64,000 nt of DNA from Saccharomycopsis malanga. Lineage: Eukaryota > Ascomycota > Saccharomycetes > Ascoideales > Saccharomycopsidaceae. The stretch lies in NCBI GenBank assembly GCA_004014935.1, contig CP025321.1:3410001-3474000 (forward strand). Reading direction: 5' to 3'. Positions within the stretch are counted from its first letter, which is position 1; each line of letters opens with the position of its first letter. The position numbers and the translations under genes are program-made. Of the stretch, positions 41,304 to 50,033 are shown piece after piece. The notes beneath the pieces are model-generated. The model was not told the DNA's origin and made no database searches. It was given only the letters and a program-made list of their open reading frames with translations.

Positions 41304-41387
41304 GTGTTCGTGTCGGGAATCGAACCTGGGTTCCTGTTAGGTCTTTTTTCCCTTCTCTGTGAGTACTAGCCACTGAGCCATCCTGCC
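41304..41387 (-). ncRNA. tRNA-like Pol III unit that does not fold as a tRNA
   Basis: On the minus strand there is a perfect A box, TGGCTCAGTGG (41370-41380), and a perfect B box, GGTTCGATTCC (41316-41326), with a Pol III terminator TTTTT at 41299-41303 directly after. The A-to-B start spacing is 54 nt, about 10 more than in a short intron-less tRNA. The ends do not pair: the would-be acceptor arms are GGCAGGA and CACGAAC, and the T stem (CCAGG/CCCGA) has two mismatches. No anticodon stem can be drawn. It is therefore a tRNA pseudogene or another TFIIIC-bound Pol III transcript (compare RNA170/ZOD1 or the SNR52 leader in S. cerevisiae), not a working tRNA. Confidence 0.6.
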
Positions 41388-41779
41388 CAGCAGCTACACT
41401 ATAAGGTTATACCATTTTTTATGGTTCCCTTATGATATTTTGAACATACAAGAATAAATTAGACATAGTTGATGTATTATATTCAAGTTTTCTATAAATG
41501 TTGTGCTGTTAAAAAGGGTTGCTGAAACTTGGCGGGAGAACACTGACATTTGATTATGCCATGCCCTACTCACCGTAATCAACGATCAAATACCCAAGCC
41601 TTGAAACGATACATACAATTTAAATTTTGAACAGTTGCTTTCACTTGTGATGAAGGCTTTTGTAAAAACGGGAAAGAAGTAAGAAGTCTGGTAATTAAAA
41701 GAAGAGACCCCCATTCTCTTCAAAATATTTACATGATATCCTATCAACAAGAAAATATGTACATTGAGTTTATTTATGG

Positions 41780-42892
41780 TTAGCTGCTGGCTTCTTCTTC
41801 AGCCTTTTGTGCTTCCGGTTTACCAAACTTGGACTGAGCAAGAACGGTTTGATAAAGGTTCTGTTTGTTTTCTGCTGCTATAGCTTTTTCAAAGTCAACA
41901 ATAGATGGATTTATTTTCTCCAACACACTGTTGACTTGTGTAGTAAATGACGAGTCATCAGTTACTTTCAAAAACTGTTCTTGGACGGCTTTCAAAATGA
42001 AATATTCAAAATGCTTTTCTGGTTTGAAAGTTGAAGCTTTAATCTTTGCAATGGACTCAATATCCAACTTGGAAATATCTACTTGATTGAACACCTCGAT
42101 GATTTTGGCGTCTACAACTGCCTTGGCTTTTGGCTTTACACTGGCATAGTTGATAAGTGCTGCTACATAAGTCAAAGCAACTTTAGGCTCCAACAGAAAT
42201 GCATGCTCAACATTCTTAGGCTTGTAACGTCTGAGTTTGGCCAATGGGATATTCAACTTGTCAACAAAGTCTTTCAAAGAGTAACCCTTCAAGTCTACAG
42301 CACCAGCATTGATTTTGATTATATTGTTAAGCACATGAATAAACTCTACGATTTGAAACGAGAGAAATCTGGCAATAGACAAATTGTTAGAATAGAGAAA
42401 TGTCAAGACATGAGGAAGTTTATTCAACTTTGCTCCTGCAATAAGCAAATTGATGAAATGCTCTTCCTTCAAATAATGTTTGTTTTTTGGAAACTTATTG
42501 AACTTGGCATAATCAAGCAACACCTTCTCAGCACGTTGTAACTCTCCATAAGTGCTGCTGCTCAAAAGAAGAGTGGTGAGTGCACTTTTCTTGATAGCAC
42601 CATCAAAGATCTTTGGCGTTATTCTGGTGCCTTCTTCCTCATTGTAAAGCTCCAATGATAGCAATCTGTTGGCATTCTTTGGCTTGTAAACCAACTCCCT
42701 TAGCTTATTGTTGGCCTTATAATATTTTAACCCTTCTTTCAACTGCTCGTACGAGGCTTCATATGCTGCTGCTGCTTCTGATGTCACCACTCCAGGCGCA
42801 CTTTGACCAACCCTGGCTACAGAGTGGAACGCAGACCGTGAAACATACTTGGACGCACAGTTTAAGGCTTTGGGACACTTTCTGGTAAACAT
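41780..42892 (-). CDS. Uncharacterised mitochondrial protein (helical)
   Basis: 370 residues. The N-terminus (MFTRKCPKALNCASKYVSRSAF) is basic and free of acids for more than 25 residues, a clear mitochondrial presequence. The rest is helical, rich in Lys and Leu, with PPR/TPR-like helical pairs (SALTTLLLSSSTYGELQRAE, FINLLIAGAKLNKLPHVLTF) and an acidic tail (AQKAEEEASS). This resembles fungal mitoribosome or mitochondrial gene-expression proteins such as mS44/Mrp13 or Rmd9-like factors, but I cannot name it. Frame and codon use are normal; the ATG is first. Confidence 0.7.
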   Translation of the reverse strand: MFTRKCPKALNCASKYVSRSAFHSVARVGQSAPGVVTSEAAAAYEASYEQLKEGLKYYKANNKLRELVYKPKNANRLLSLELYNEEEGTRITPKIFDGAIKKSALTTLLLSSSTYGELQRAEKVLLDYAKFNKFPKNKHYLKEEHFINLLIAGAKLNKLPHVLTFLYSNNLSIARFLSFQIVEFIHVLNNIIKINAGAVDLKGYSLKDFVDKLNIPLAKLRRYKPKNVEHAFLLEPKVALTYVAALINYASVKPKAKAVVDAKIIEVFNQVDISKLDIESIAKIKASTFKPEKHFEYFILKAVQEQFLKVTDDSSFTTQVNSVLEKINPSIVDFEKAIAAENKQNLYQTVLAQSKFGKPEAQKAEEEASS

Positions 42893-44037
42893 CCTTTAAT
42901 CACAGCCTCGTATTAATTGATGTTTGATTTGTCTTTATTATCGCTAAATCATAGATTCACTTCTTAAAACTTTTCACTTTCAACGTGCTGACAAATGTAT
43001 TATGTAATATAATGAAAAATAGATTATGTAACTGGACATCATAGTTAAGGATTTGTATTTATATAATGATATAGCAGTCGCGCTTTTCACTATTGCTTAA
43101 GGCATTGGAGAGATCAATGGCAGTATTGTCTCTTTATGTTGTGGTTTGAATTTAAGCTTGTTACTGCATATCTTGTAAATCATAAACTGCGATATCACGA
43201 ACAAATATTTTTACTTTAAAATATACAGTGCATTCAAGCATTATAAATGTTTGTTAACGGCTCCAAAAAAGAGAGATACCTTGAAAATAGTTAAATATAT
43301 ACTAAATAATATTTTGATGTTTTGTTCGAATTCTGAGCTCGCCAAGCAAGAAAATTAAATGCTTGTATAGGTGGTTCAAATGTGCGCTAATAAAGTTGTC
43401 TAACTTTGTTAGAAAAGCCATATTACCAGTCAACAAAACTTTTACATCTTTGTAAAGAGGAAACGTGGTACCAACAGTTATCATGTATTTGTAGGCAAGC
43501 TTATATCACTTTCGTGAAAGAACAAGAAAAATAAAAAAAAAAACTTTACCCAAGATTTTTTGTATTGTATTTTACGTTCTCAAAAGGGTTTCAAAAATCT
43601 GTCGAAAATTCATACAATTAATCAAAAAAATAAAAACAATTTGCAGGCAGTAAATTTAAAGATGTCCTTGCTTGTTCAATTCTGCAAATATCCATTAGAA
43701 ACAAAAATAAACTTCTTGAAATTCTTCAACCTAAACGGAATTCTCTATAAAGTTTAAATCTCTCGTCGTGGCTTGGTAAAAACATAAACATTTAGCCACA
43801 ATACTTCAAATTTTATTTATTTGAAAATGCTGCCCGATTTACAAGAAATCAGAAAGTATTAAAATAGTTATGGTAGAATGCTTACTTTAGAAGCGCACCC
43901 GATTAGGTTGTGCCAGGGCGACGGCACCAAATTTCATTGAAGCACGACAAGTATAATGTGGGGACGAGTTTCCTATGCTCCTTTTACCAACAACCACAAG
44001 GCAATATGATAAACCTTCAGCCTTTAGATCTATCAAA
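42893..44037. other. Intergenic
   Basis: About 1.1 kb of very AT-rich spacer between divergent genes: promoter of the mitochondrial protein gene on the left, of the SNT309-like gene on the right. Short Lys/Asn/Phe-rich open stretches (for example 43560-43757) look like chance. Confidence 0.5.
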
Positions 44038-44508
44038 ATGTATGGTATAAGTATACTGGTGTTTTCCTTCGTGAATATAGTGCATAGTACTAACGATGGT
44101 TTAGATACCGAAGAAGAGCTTCAAGATGTCGATGCTGAAAGTTATAACCATGCCAAGAGGTTGGTACAACAGGAGCTAAAAACAATGAAAATTGAGGAAG
44201 TACATCCAGCAATAAGACAGAGCTATCCAGAAGACAAAAGCACAGATTTGCAAAGACATAAGTCTGTTGTTCTCCTGGACATTCAAAACTTGGAAAAAAA
44301 GTATCATGATGTTATTTATGACGAGTCAAAGGAGCGTGTAGAGATTCCCAAAAGCAGCCTGATAGATTTGTTACGGTACACCAGTTTCACCAAGACAGAT
44401 GGTGTGTCTGTTGACTTTCAAAGATTGTACACTACTTTGGCATATCAGAGCGAACGTCTACAGTCTCTCCAAATCGAGGAGGAAATACAGGAAAGTGGAC
44501 AATTTTAG
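44038..44508 (+). CDS. SNT309: BCAS2/SPF27 family splicing factor (Snt309), with a 60-nt intron
   Basis: Proposed join(44038..44044, 44105..44508), 136 residues; an in-frame ATG at 43975 would add 21 codons. The segment SYNHAKRLVQQELKTMKIEE then VHPAIR lines up with the Snt309 N-terminus as I recall it (EIDQLVKKEFANIKREPVHPEIR), and the C-terminal coiled coil (FQRLYTTLAYQSERLQSLQI) fits BCAS2. Snt309 is a subunit of the Prp19 (NTC) complex that activates the spliceosome. The intron 44045-44104 has an exact TACTAAC branch point (44088-44094) and acceptor TTTAG, with a weaker donor GTATAAGT. Because it is 60 nt with no stop, the unspliced frame stays open and would add the hydrophobic YGISILVFSFVNIVHS, which could be misread as a signal peptide. 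The donor and start are less certain than the acceptor. Confidence 0.65.
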   Translation: MYGISILVFSFVNIVHSTNDGLDTEEELQDVDAESYNHAKRLVQQELKTMKIEEVHPAIRQSYPEDKSTDLQRHKSVVLLDIQNLEKKYHDVIYDESKERVEIPKSSLIDLLRYTSFTKTDGVSVDFQRLYTTLAYQSERLQSLQIEEEIQESGQF

Positions 44509-44658
44509 ATAGTTATATTAAGCATAAACACTAAAAAAAATATACAACATTTACACTGAAAAACTGATTCTAAAAAGATTTGTTCATTCAATCATGTCAT
44601 GGTCGTTATAATGTAGTGCATCTAAGTATTAGAGTGTTTACTTCATAAAGCAAATGCG

Positions 44659-45660
44659 CTAGAGTGCTCCATAATGGCCTTTTTTGTAATTTTCCTGAAT
44701 TTGAATTATAGCTTCTTTCTGGTCTTCTGGAAGCAACTGGATTTGTTCAGGCGTGAGCAGTATTACCTGCTTGATAGCTTCCAACTGTTGTGGATCTGAT
44801 ATTATGGCAGCTTCTGTCTTGTTGGATTCTCCTTCTTCTTTAGGTTGTGCGACTTTTTGCCCTACTGGCTCCTCCTTCTGCTGCTGCTGCTCCTGAGTAG
44901 TTGATGTCGCAGTGTCTCTTTCAGTGGCAGTGCCGGATGGTTCAGAATTGGCCAAGTTGACTTCTGAAGATAGCAAAGCACTGACATCTTCGGGGCTTTT
45001 CAATTGAAACAATAAAAGTATCTCTATCAAAGCAGATGAAAGTTGTGGACATTGATCCAATAGTTCTACCATTACTTCAGGGTTTTTTAATGCCATTCCT
45101 TTGGCATCCTTGATGATGTTGAACAATCGTATCTGTTCAAGAGACTTTAAGGTTCTTGATACCATATCAAATACAGTCTCATTTTCACCTACAGTGACTC
45201 CAGGAGGCAAAGGAGGAATCACATTATTCAATCTACGTTTCTTACGTTGCTGGTTCTTTAACCCTCCAATGCCTGCATTTCCAGCGCTGTTGAACTTTCC
45301 GTACCCACCCACACCATTGTTTGCCATACTATTCTTGGCGCTTCCATCATCAAGCGTTCCATCCGGATTGACAATCGTAACATTGCCGCTAATAGTCGAC
45401 CCCGAACTGAAACCACACTTCAAATACCGGTTGCCCACTTGATAATTATTGAGATTTCGAACAGCAGAGGCAGCAGTATTCTCATCAGAATATTCAACAA
45501 ATGCGTAACCCTTACTCTTGCCAGTTAATTGATCGAATACTAGTTTTATCCCTATAACAGTACCAACTGTATTAGCTATATTGAGAACATCAAATTCACT
45601 GAAATCAAAAGGAATGCCCCCTATATATACAATCTTCCCGCCCTTGTTGTTGCTATTCAT
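44659..45660 (-). CDS. RNA15: CstF-64-like mRNA 3'-end processing factor Rna15
   Basis: Start placed at the ATG 45658-45660 (333 residues; S. cerevisiae 296). The RRM is N-terminal (about 8-85) with RNP2 IVYIGGIP (10-17) and RNP1 KGYAFVEY (50-57). A hinge domain follows (about 170-235; ETVFDMVSRTLKSLEQIRLF, then LKNPEVMVELLDQCPQLSSA), which binds Rna14 in cleavage factor IA. A Gln/Glu-rich linker leads to the C-terminal helical bundle (AIKQVILLTPEQIQLLPEDQ), the Pcf11-contacting domain of CstF-64 proteins. Rna15 recognises A-rich positioning elements in pre-mRNA 3' ends. A Reb1-type motif sits 101 bp upstream. Confidence 0.92.
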   Translation of the reverse strand: MNSNNKGGKIVYIGGIPFDFSEFDVLNIANTVGTVIGIKLVFDQLTGKSKGYAFVEYSDENTAASAVRNLNNYQVGNRYLKCGFSSGSTISGNVTIVNPDGTLDDGSAKNSMANNGVGGYGKFNSAGNAGIGGLKNQQRKKRRLNNVIPPLPPGVTVGENETVFDMVSRTLKSLEQIRLFNIIKDAKGMALKNPEVMVELLDQCPQLSSALIEILLLFQLKSPEDVSALLSSEVNLANSEPSGTATERDTATSTTQEQQQQKEEPVGQKVAQPKEEGESNKTEAAIISDPQQLEAIKQVILLTPEQIQLLPEDQKEAIIQIQENYKKGHYGAL

Positions 45661-45761
45661 TTTCCACAAAACTCTTTCACAATTTCAATCACTTTATCAA
45701 TTATTCAATGTTATTCCTTCTCATCAGGGCTGGCTGGTATATATATCGAAAACTTTCATTG

Positions 45762-45768
45762 TTACCCG
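45762..45768. promoter_or_regulatory. Reb1-type motif upstream of RNA15
   Basis: TTACCCG within TTGTTACCCGGATG, 101 bp upstream of the RNA15 start. Confidence 0.5.
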
Positions 45769-45907
45769 GATGTCGCGATACCATATGAAGAAGCATCATA
45801 CCTAGTGACCATAGTTATTAACTGTTAGAGTTCTAATTTTATGACCGTCAATATGTAGAATAGAATTGTAAATGTGAAGTTGTTGTAAAAGGATAGAAGC
45901 CTTAAAA

Positions 45908-46401
45908 TTGAAGAATTGTAAAGTAACGCAATATTTAGATGAAACAGGGCAGTATTGTAATGTTAAATGTGCAGGATTCAGTAAAAAACAAGAAAATGAA
46001 CTTAGAAAAACTATAAATTCTAACGCACAAGCTCTTTATGATCATTTCCAAAAAACAAGGTTTAGTAAAGCTGACTTGCTGACTGCTTTTGATTTTAAGC
46101 ACTATTACCTGTCTGTTTCTCCAGGATTAAGAATTGGAGATTTGGTAAAAACAAAAAATAATATTACAAGCTGCTCGCCATCTTTCACATGGTAAAAGTA
46201 ATGGTCTGGTCTTGTAACTCACGACAGACTTTTAATAGTCACAAAAACATATTTGCCGAAATAATACCCCAAATGTGTTACGAAATTTTTCCAGATAATT
46301 GTAATGTTTATTACAACTTTTGGACCAAAATACAAGTAAATGAAAGCAATATCGTGAAGTCATTATATGAGAATGCAATGAAGTTATATAGACAAGAATA
46401 A
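45908..46401 (+). pseudogene. Unrecognised AT-rich relic with coding character, looks broken
   Basis: About half a kilobase in the spacer between RNA15 and the MDM31/32 gene reads as Cys- and Asn-rich protein (examples YLDETGQYCNVKCAGF and QMCYEIFPDNCNVYYNFWTK). It has no proper start and falls in more than one frame, so it looks like a gene remnant with one or more breaks. It is more AT-rich than its neighbours, with Lys AAA and Asn AAT/AAC favoured. I cannot place it in a family. An origin from a cytoplasmic plasmid or virus-like element is conceivable, because such captures are known in yeast nuclear genomes, but nothing here proves it. If so, it should be read as a fossil. Confidence 0.35.
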
Positions 46402-46576
46402 TATAAAATACAAAGTAAAATAAATAGAAACCAAAATGACACCAAACAAAAAAACATAAAAAAATTTTTTTTAGGAAGCAAAGTAATGAAGTGTAGCAAG
46501 AAACAATTAATGAAAAAAGAAAAGAAAAAGTTAATGTGTCTTGATGTAACTGAAAAAAAAAAATTATTCGTTTCCT

Positions 46577-48814
46577 TTAAAATAATGCTCCCAAGCCGAA
46601 TAGAATTAACAAGGTAAGTTTCAAATTGCTGATTCCATTATTGTTAGTTATGCCAAAGAGACGGTCGTAGCTATCTTCCGAGATATCCAGACCAGTGAGG
46701 ACCCTTGCATTTTTGCTTAATGCATTTATCAAATGACTAAGGTTGAAATTGTAATAATTACCATAACTGCTAAGCAAGCGGGAGTTCAATTCATAGTGCA
46801 AGTTTTTGACTAGGTCTTCATACAAATCGGAAACAAGTAAATCTACCAAGTTCGTTTCGTTGAACGAAACTTTGCAATACAACTTGTCCAAGTTGTAAAT
46901 TACTGTACTACTGAGAGTGAACTGTTTATCATGAGAAGCCATACGGGATGATGTCAGAGGCAAGGACGCAGTATCGTCATAAGGAATGTCTTGTGCTGCT
47001 GTGCTGTTATCTAAAGAGGAAATCTCAGTAGGGGTCAATATCGAGCCATTTTGGTTAGCAAAAAAAGAATGACTTGAGGGGTCATTATTATTGACCAAAG
47101 CGATAATTGGTTTCAAGTCATTCAATGATATATAAGACTTATGAGTGAAAAGTGATTTTGGAGCAGATTCTGGAACTTTGGCTATGGCATTGACAAATTG
47201 GATCTTCAAATTTACAAAAATATACTTGTTATCACTGGTCTTTGTAAGCGGTTTAATCTTGACTTTGTTAGTTTCCAAAAAAGTCAATTTCTCCAAGGGG
47301 AAAACAGATGTGTCTTGAGGGCCATCTAATATAGCCTTTTCCAGTACCATCAAACTTGGTGAGGGTTCTTCCAGGGTAAAATCGTCAAAAAATCTAGCTT
47401 CATGGAACAAATTATTAAAATTAAAAACTTGATTATGATGATCAGGATCATGTGCTATGGAAACATCCGATAAAGAGCTTGTCGATAACAAATCAACTCC
47501 TAAAAAGTCTTTGTTAACTTTATTGACCTTGGTCTTTATTTCTTGAATAAGTTCATTAACATTGAAATTCTTTTCGCTTGGCACATTGATATCGCATATC
47601 AAATTCACTTTACCATCTACAAGCCAATTAAACTTGTTAGCCAATAATGGGTTGGTCTTAAGGTCAATTGCATGTATTTGAACACGGGTGATCTTGCTAT
47701 CATCATTGTATGTTACGTCGGAGTCGTTATTCTTGTTTGTTTCTTCGGCAACATCTTTCAAGCTATGCAAATCAATAAGACGTGTACTAGGTGTTGTAGA
47801 GGTGCGGTTGTGTTGTTTTTGGTGAACAGTGAATAATGAATTATTGAGCGACCCAGAACAAATTTTGGGTTTCAATATATCAAGTAAAAACCATGCAAGT
47901 CTCACTTTTGGAAACTCTAAATTAAATATGGCAAAATCTACAGGCGCAGCAAGATTCTCAGAATTATATTGTATGTTCACATTTTGCAACTTAATACTGT
48001 TGAATTCATAATCTTCGTTTTTGAAAATCGCCGGCACAATCTGCTTCATATAATTTTTCTTCCCAGGCTCTACGTTGTTATCGCCCATACGGTTCTCCAT
48101 GACACCACGAATCCCGTTAATATCAATATCGTTGATCAACCCTTTGCCCTGATACCATTTGCTAAAGTCCAATGTTACATCCATATTGTCGACACTCAAA
48201 TTGAACTTCACACAAGGATCATGTGCCGTCGTGGGAGATGAAACAGATAAGCTTTTTATGCTTATGACACCTTTTCGGAAGTCTGGAACGACATTGTCCT
48301 TTAAATCTTTAGCCTTGTTGAATTTGAAAACAATCTTGTCTGAATCGTACTTGAAAAGCATTTTCAAAATTAAATTGTTGACGAACGATGATTGGTCATC
48401 GGCATCATTCAAATTAAGCCATTTAACAGTGTAAACCACAAGAGAAACAAACGTGGTTGTCCCAAGAACAAACCATATGATATTGGACCATACAAACCAC
48501 GATACAAATGCAGAAAGATCATCTGTATTGAATGGCCGGTTCTGTTTTATGAGCAACCATTTCAAATTGAGCTCCAAGCTCTGCAAAAGAGATGTAGATC
48601 CAGCAACAAATTGTTTTCTTGTAAGCACCGGTAGTCTTGCTGGTGGCGGAAATGACCGGAGAGGCACTAGCTGCTTATTTGTACCATTAATATCTTTATT
48701 AGCCTTCTTCTCATGGACAATGGAAGACGCCCATAGCAGACGAGCCGATATTCGCGGAGGGGGATGTCGAAAAAGTCCCCTCAATAGATGCGACAGACGG
48801 CCTAACTTGAGCAT
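46577..48814 (-). CDS. MDM31: Mdm31/Mdm32 family mitochondrial inner-membrane protein
   Basis: 745 residues (S. cerevisiae Mdm31 579, Mdm32 622). It begins with an Arg-rich presequence (LGRLSHLLRGLFRHPPPRIS). The family block RPFNTDDLSAFVSWFVWSNI runs directly into the first membrane span (WFVLGTTTFVSLVVY; about 108-132). After it comes the large intermembrane-space domain with FRKGVISIKSLSVSS and LDFSKWYQGKGLINDIDING, and a last hydrophobic segment closes the protein (LTLLILFGLGALF). Mdm31/32 act in mitochondrial shape, nucleoid placement and phospholipid (cardiolipin/PE) homeostasis. Mdm31 versus Mdm32 is not settled by eye. A CACGTG motif lies 150 bp upstream. Confidence 0.82.
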   Translation of the reverse strand: MLKLGRLSHLLRGLFRHPPPRISARLLWASSIVHEKKANKDINGTNKQLVPLRSFPPPARLPVLTRKQFVAGSTSLLQSLELNLKWLLIKQNRPFNTDDLSAFVSWFVWSNIIWFVLGTTTFVSLVVYTVKWLNLNDADDQSSFVNNLILKMLFKYDSDKIVFKFNKAKDLKDNVVPDFRKGVISIKSLSVSSPTTAHDPCVKFNLSVDNMDVTLDFSKWYQGKGLINDIDINGIRGVMENRMGDNNVEPGKKNYMKQIVPAIFKNEDYEFNSIKLQNVNIQYNSENLAAPVDFAIFNLEFPKVRLAWFLLDILKPKICSGSLNNSLFTVHQKQHNRTSTTPSTRLIDLHSLKDVAEETNKNNDSDVTYNDDSKITRVQIHAIDLKTNPLLANKFNWLVDGKVNLICDINVPSEKNFNVNELIQEIKTKVNKVNKDFLGVDLLSTSSLSDVSIAHDPDHHNQVFNFNNLFHEARFFDDFTLEEPSPSLMVLEKAILDGPQDTSVFPLEKLTFLETNKVKIKPLTKTSDNKYIFVNLKIQFVNAIAKVPESAPKSLFTHKSYISLNDLKPIIALVNNNDPSSHSFFANQNGSILTPTEISSLDNSTAAQDIPYDDTASLPLTSSRMASHDKQFTLSSTVIYNLDKLYCKVSFNETNLVDLLVSDLYEDLVKNLHYELNSRLLSSYGNYYNFNLSHLINALSKNARVLTGLDISEDSYDRLFGITNNNGISNLKLTLLILFGLGALF

Positions 48815-49643
48815 TGAAACTAAAGATGCTATCCGACACTATCTATATAACCGTTGGGACAATAATATTTGTTGGGCCCAAAAAAATGTCAAAATTCGTG
48901 GGTTCCTATACAATGCCAAAAAAATTTACTACTTTGCTCCGAAAAATTTTACCGGTTTCTATGGCACGTGGTCCGAGGGTATAATATTGATACACGGTTT
49001 AGTTTTGTTTTGAGTGTTCTTTACAAACTTTTGAGATTAAAGTAGTCTTTAGCTTTGTTTCTATTGAGAGAATGTGTGTGAAAGTTTGTTCTATAGAGAA
49101 GTATACATTATGGTGAAGTGGAAGGGCATGATTTGACGGCGCGCGAGTGTCACACGACTGCCGCATGCGAGAAATGCGCGGCATGCTGTCAGAGGTCATA
49201 ACCCAGATGTATACGACTCAGGATGGAAGTGAATTTCACTACTCTTTATCAACATAAACAAAGTATAATCATTTGAAAAGAGTAGAATCAATTATTCCAG
49301 GAGATTCTTGGCCAATGCGTCAACGTAGAATTCAAACATAAAAATTTTATGTGCATGCCAGGTTAATTTATATAAAAAAAGGATATCTTCCTCGTAATTG
49401 GTTCTACTTGTTACAGTTCAACATACACTAGCATCTTATTGTAATGCAATTTTGTAAATTGATATGTGAAAATGTAGTCGATAGTCTTTTTCCGTTTCTT
49501 GATTGGCCGTTGCGTGATGGTCTGTAGACATAACGGATTTGCATTTATCTGGAAACACGAAGTGAAGCACTCCATAAACCAAACACTACAAACGGTTGTT
49601 TGTTCTTTGAAAACTATATTTGGAAACTACAGTGCAAGGCAAA
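48815..49643. other. Divergent promoter region with GC-rich patch
   Basis: 829 bp between the MDM31/32-type gene and the RidA-like gene. It has CACGTG at 48965-48970 near the first gene and a GC-rich, repeat-containing patch at about 49135-49190 (GCGCGC, two GCATGC sites, TGCCGC paired with GCGGCA). The remainder is AT-rich. Confidence 0.5.
48965..48970. promoter_or_regulatory. CACGTG E-box upstream of MDM31/32 gene
   Basis: GGCACGTGGT, 150 bp upstream of the mitochondrial membrane protein gene. Core Cbf1-type site; the flanks are less typical than those at the IMG2 site. Confidence 0.4.
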
Positions 49644-50033
49644 ATGATAGGAACCAGTGTGGTTTTGAATGAGCGACAACGAAGCCGACTTCATCAAGTG
49701 GTAGTTTACGGCCAGGTAGGCATTAATTATGCCACAGGCTATGTTGACCCACATGTGCCTCAACAGTTTAACCAAGCGATATTAAACCTTGACTCAAAAC
49801 TACGGGAGCGGGGCGCAAACCTCAGTAATGTTGTCGCCCTTGAAATGTTGGTGCCAAATGCAAATATTGCAGGTTCTATTGACAACGTGTTTGCCGAGAT
49901 CTGGTCAAGAAGACATCATAATCCGCAGAAAATCAAAAAAACCTACAGAATAGTGGGTTTCCCTGCAGATATTGGGTTGAAGTTGGAACTTAAAGCCATT
50001 GCTAACATTGCCCTGCACCAAACCGTCCTTTGA
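49644..50033 (+). CDS. Divergent RidA/YjgF-family protein
   Basis: Start placed at the ATG at 49644 (129 residues, exactly the size of yeast Hmf1). The chorismate-mutase-like fold of the RidA family is suggested by VVVYGQVGINYATGYVD, FNQAILNLDSKLRERGANLS, VVALEMLVPN and the end YRIVGFPADIGLKLELKAIA. RidA enzymes hydrolyse reactive 2-aminoacrylate and related enamines. The catalytic arginine lies in the VARLP motif of active members; here the matching segment reads IVGFP, with Gly105 in place of Arg. It may therefore be one of the non-deaminase Rid subfamilies. The gene is divergent from the MDM31/32 gene. Confidence 0.75.
   Translation: MIGTSVVLNERQRSRLHQVVVYGQVGINYATGYVDPHVPQQFNQAILNLDSKLRERGANLSNVVALEMLVPNANIAGSIDNVFAEIWSRRHHNPQKIKKTYRIVGFPADIGLKLELKAIANIALHQTVL

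Larger units (their letters stand above)
40970..41779. other. Intergenic with Pol III-type unit and hairpins
   Basis: 810 bp between two minus-strand genes. It holds the IMG2 promoter (CACGTG at 41095-41100), two small hairpins at 41230-41274 and the tRNA-like unit at 41304-41387, all listed separately. The rest is AT-rich 3' flank of the gene at 41780. Confidence 0.6.

Noticed and set aside
41304-41387. A functional tRNA gene
   Set aside because: Acceptor arms do not pair, the T stem has two mismatches, and there is no anticodon arm.
43560-43757. 65-codon Lys/Asn-rich stretch upstream of SNT309
   Set aside because: Composition of AT-rich spacer; no motif or neighbour context.
44038-44104. 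Signal peptide (YGISILVFSFVNIVHS) at the N-terminus of the SNT309-like protein
   Set aside because: The segment contains an exact TACTAAC and acceptor and is better explained as a 60-nt intron; a nuclear splicing factor should not have a signal peptide.
49141-49190. CRISPR or telomere-like repeats in the GC-rich patch
   Set aside because: No regular unit or spacing; only short overlapping palindromes.
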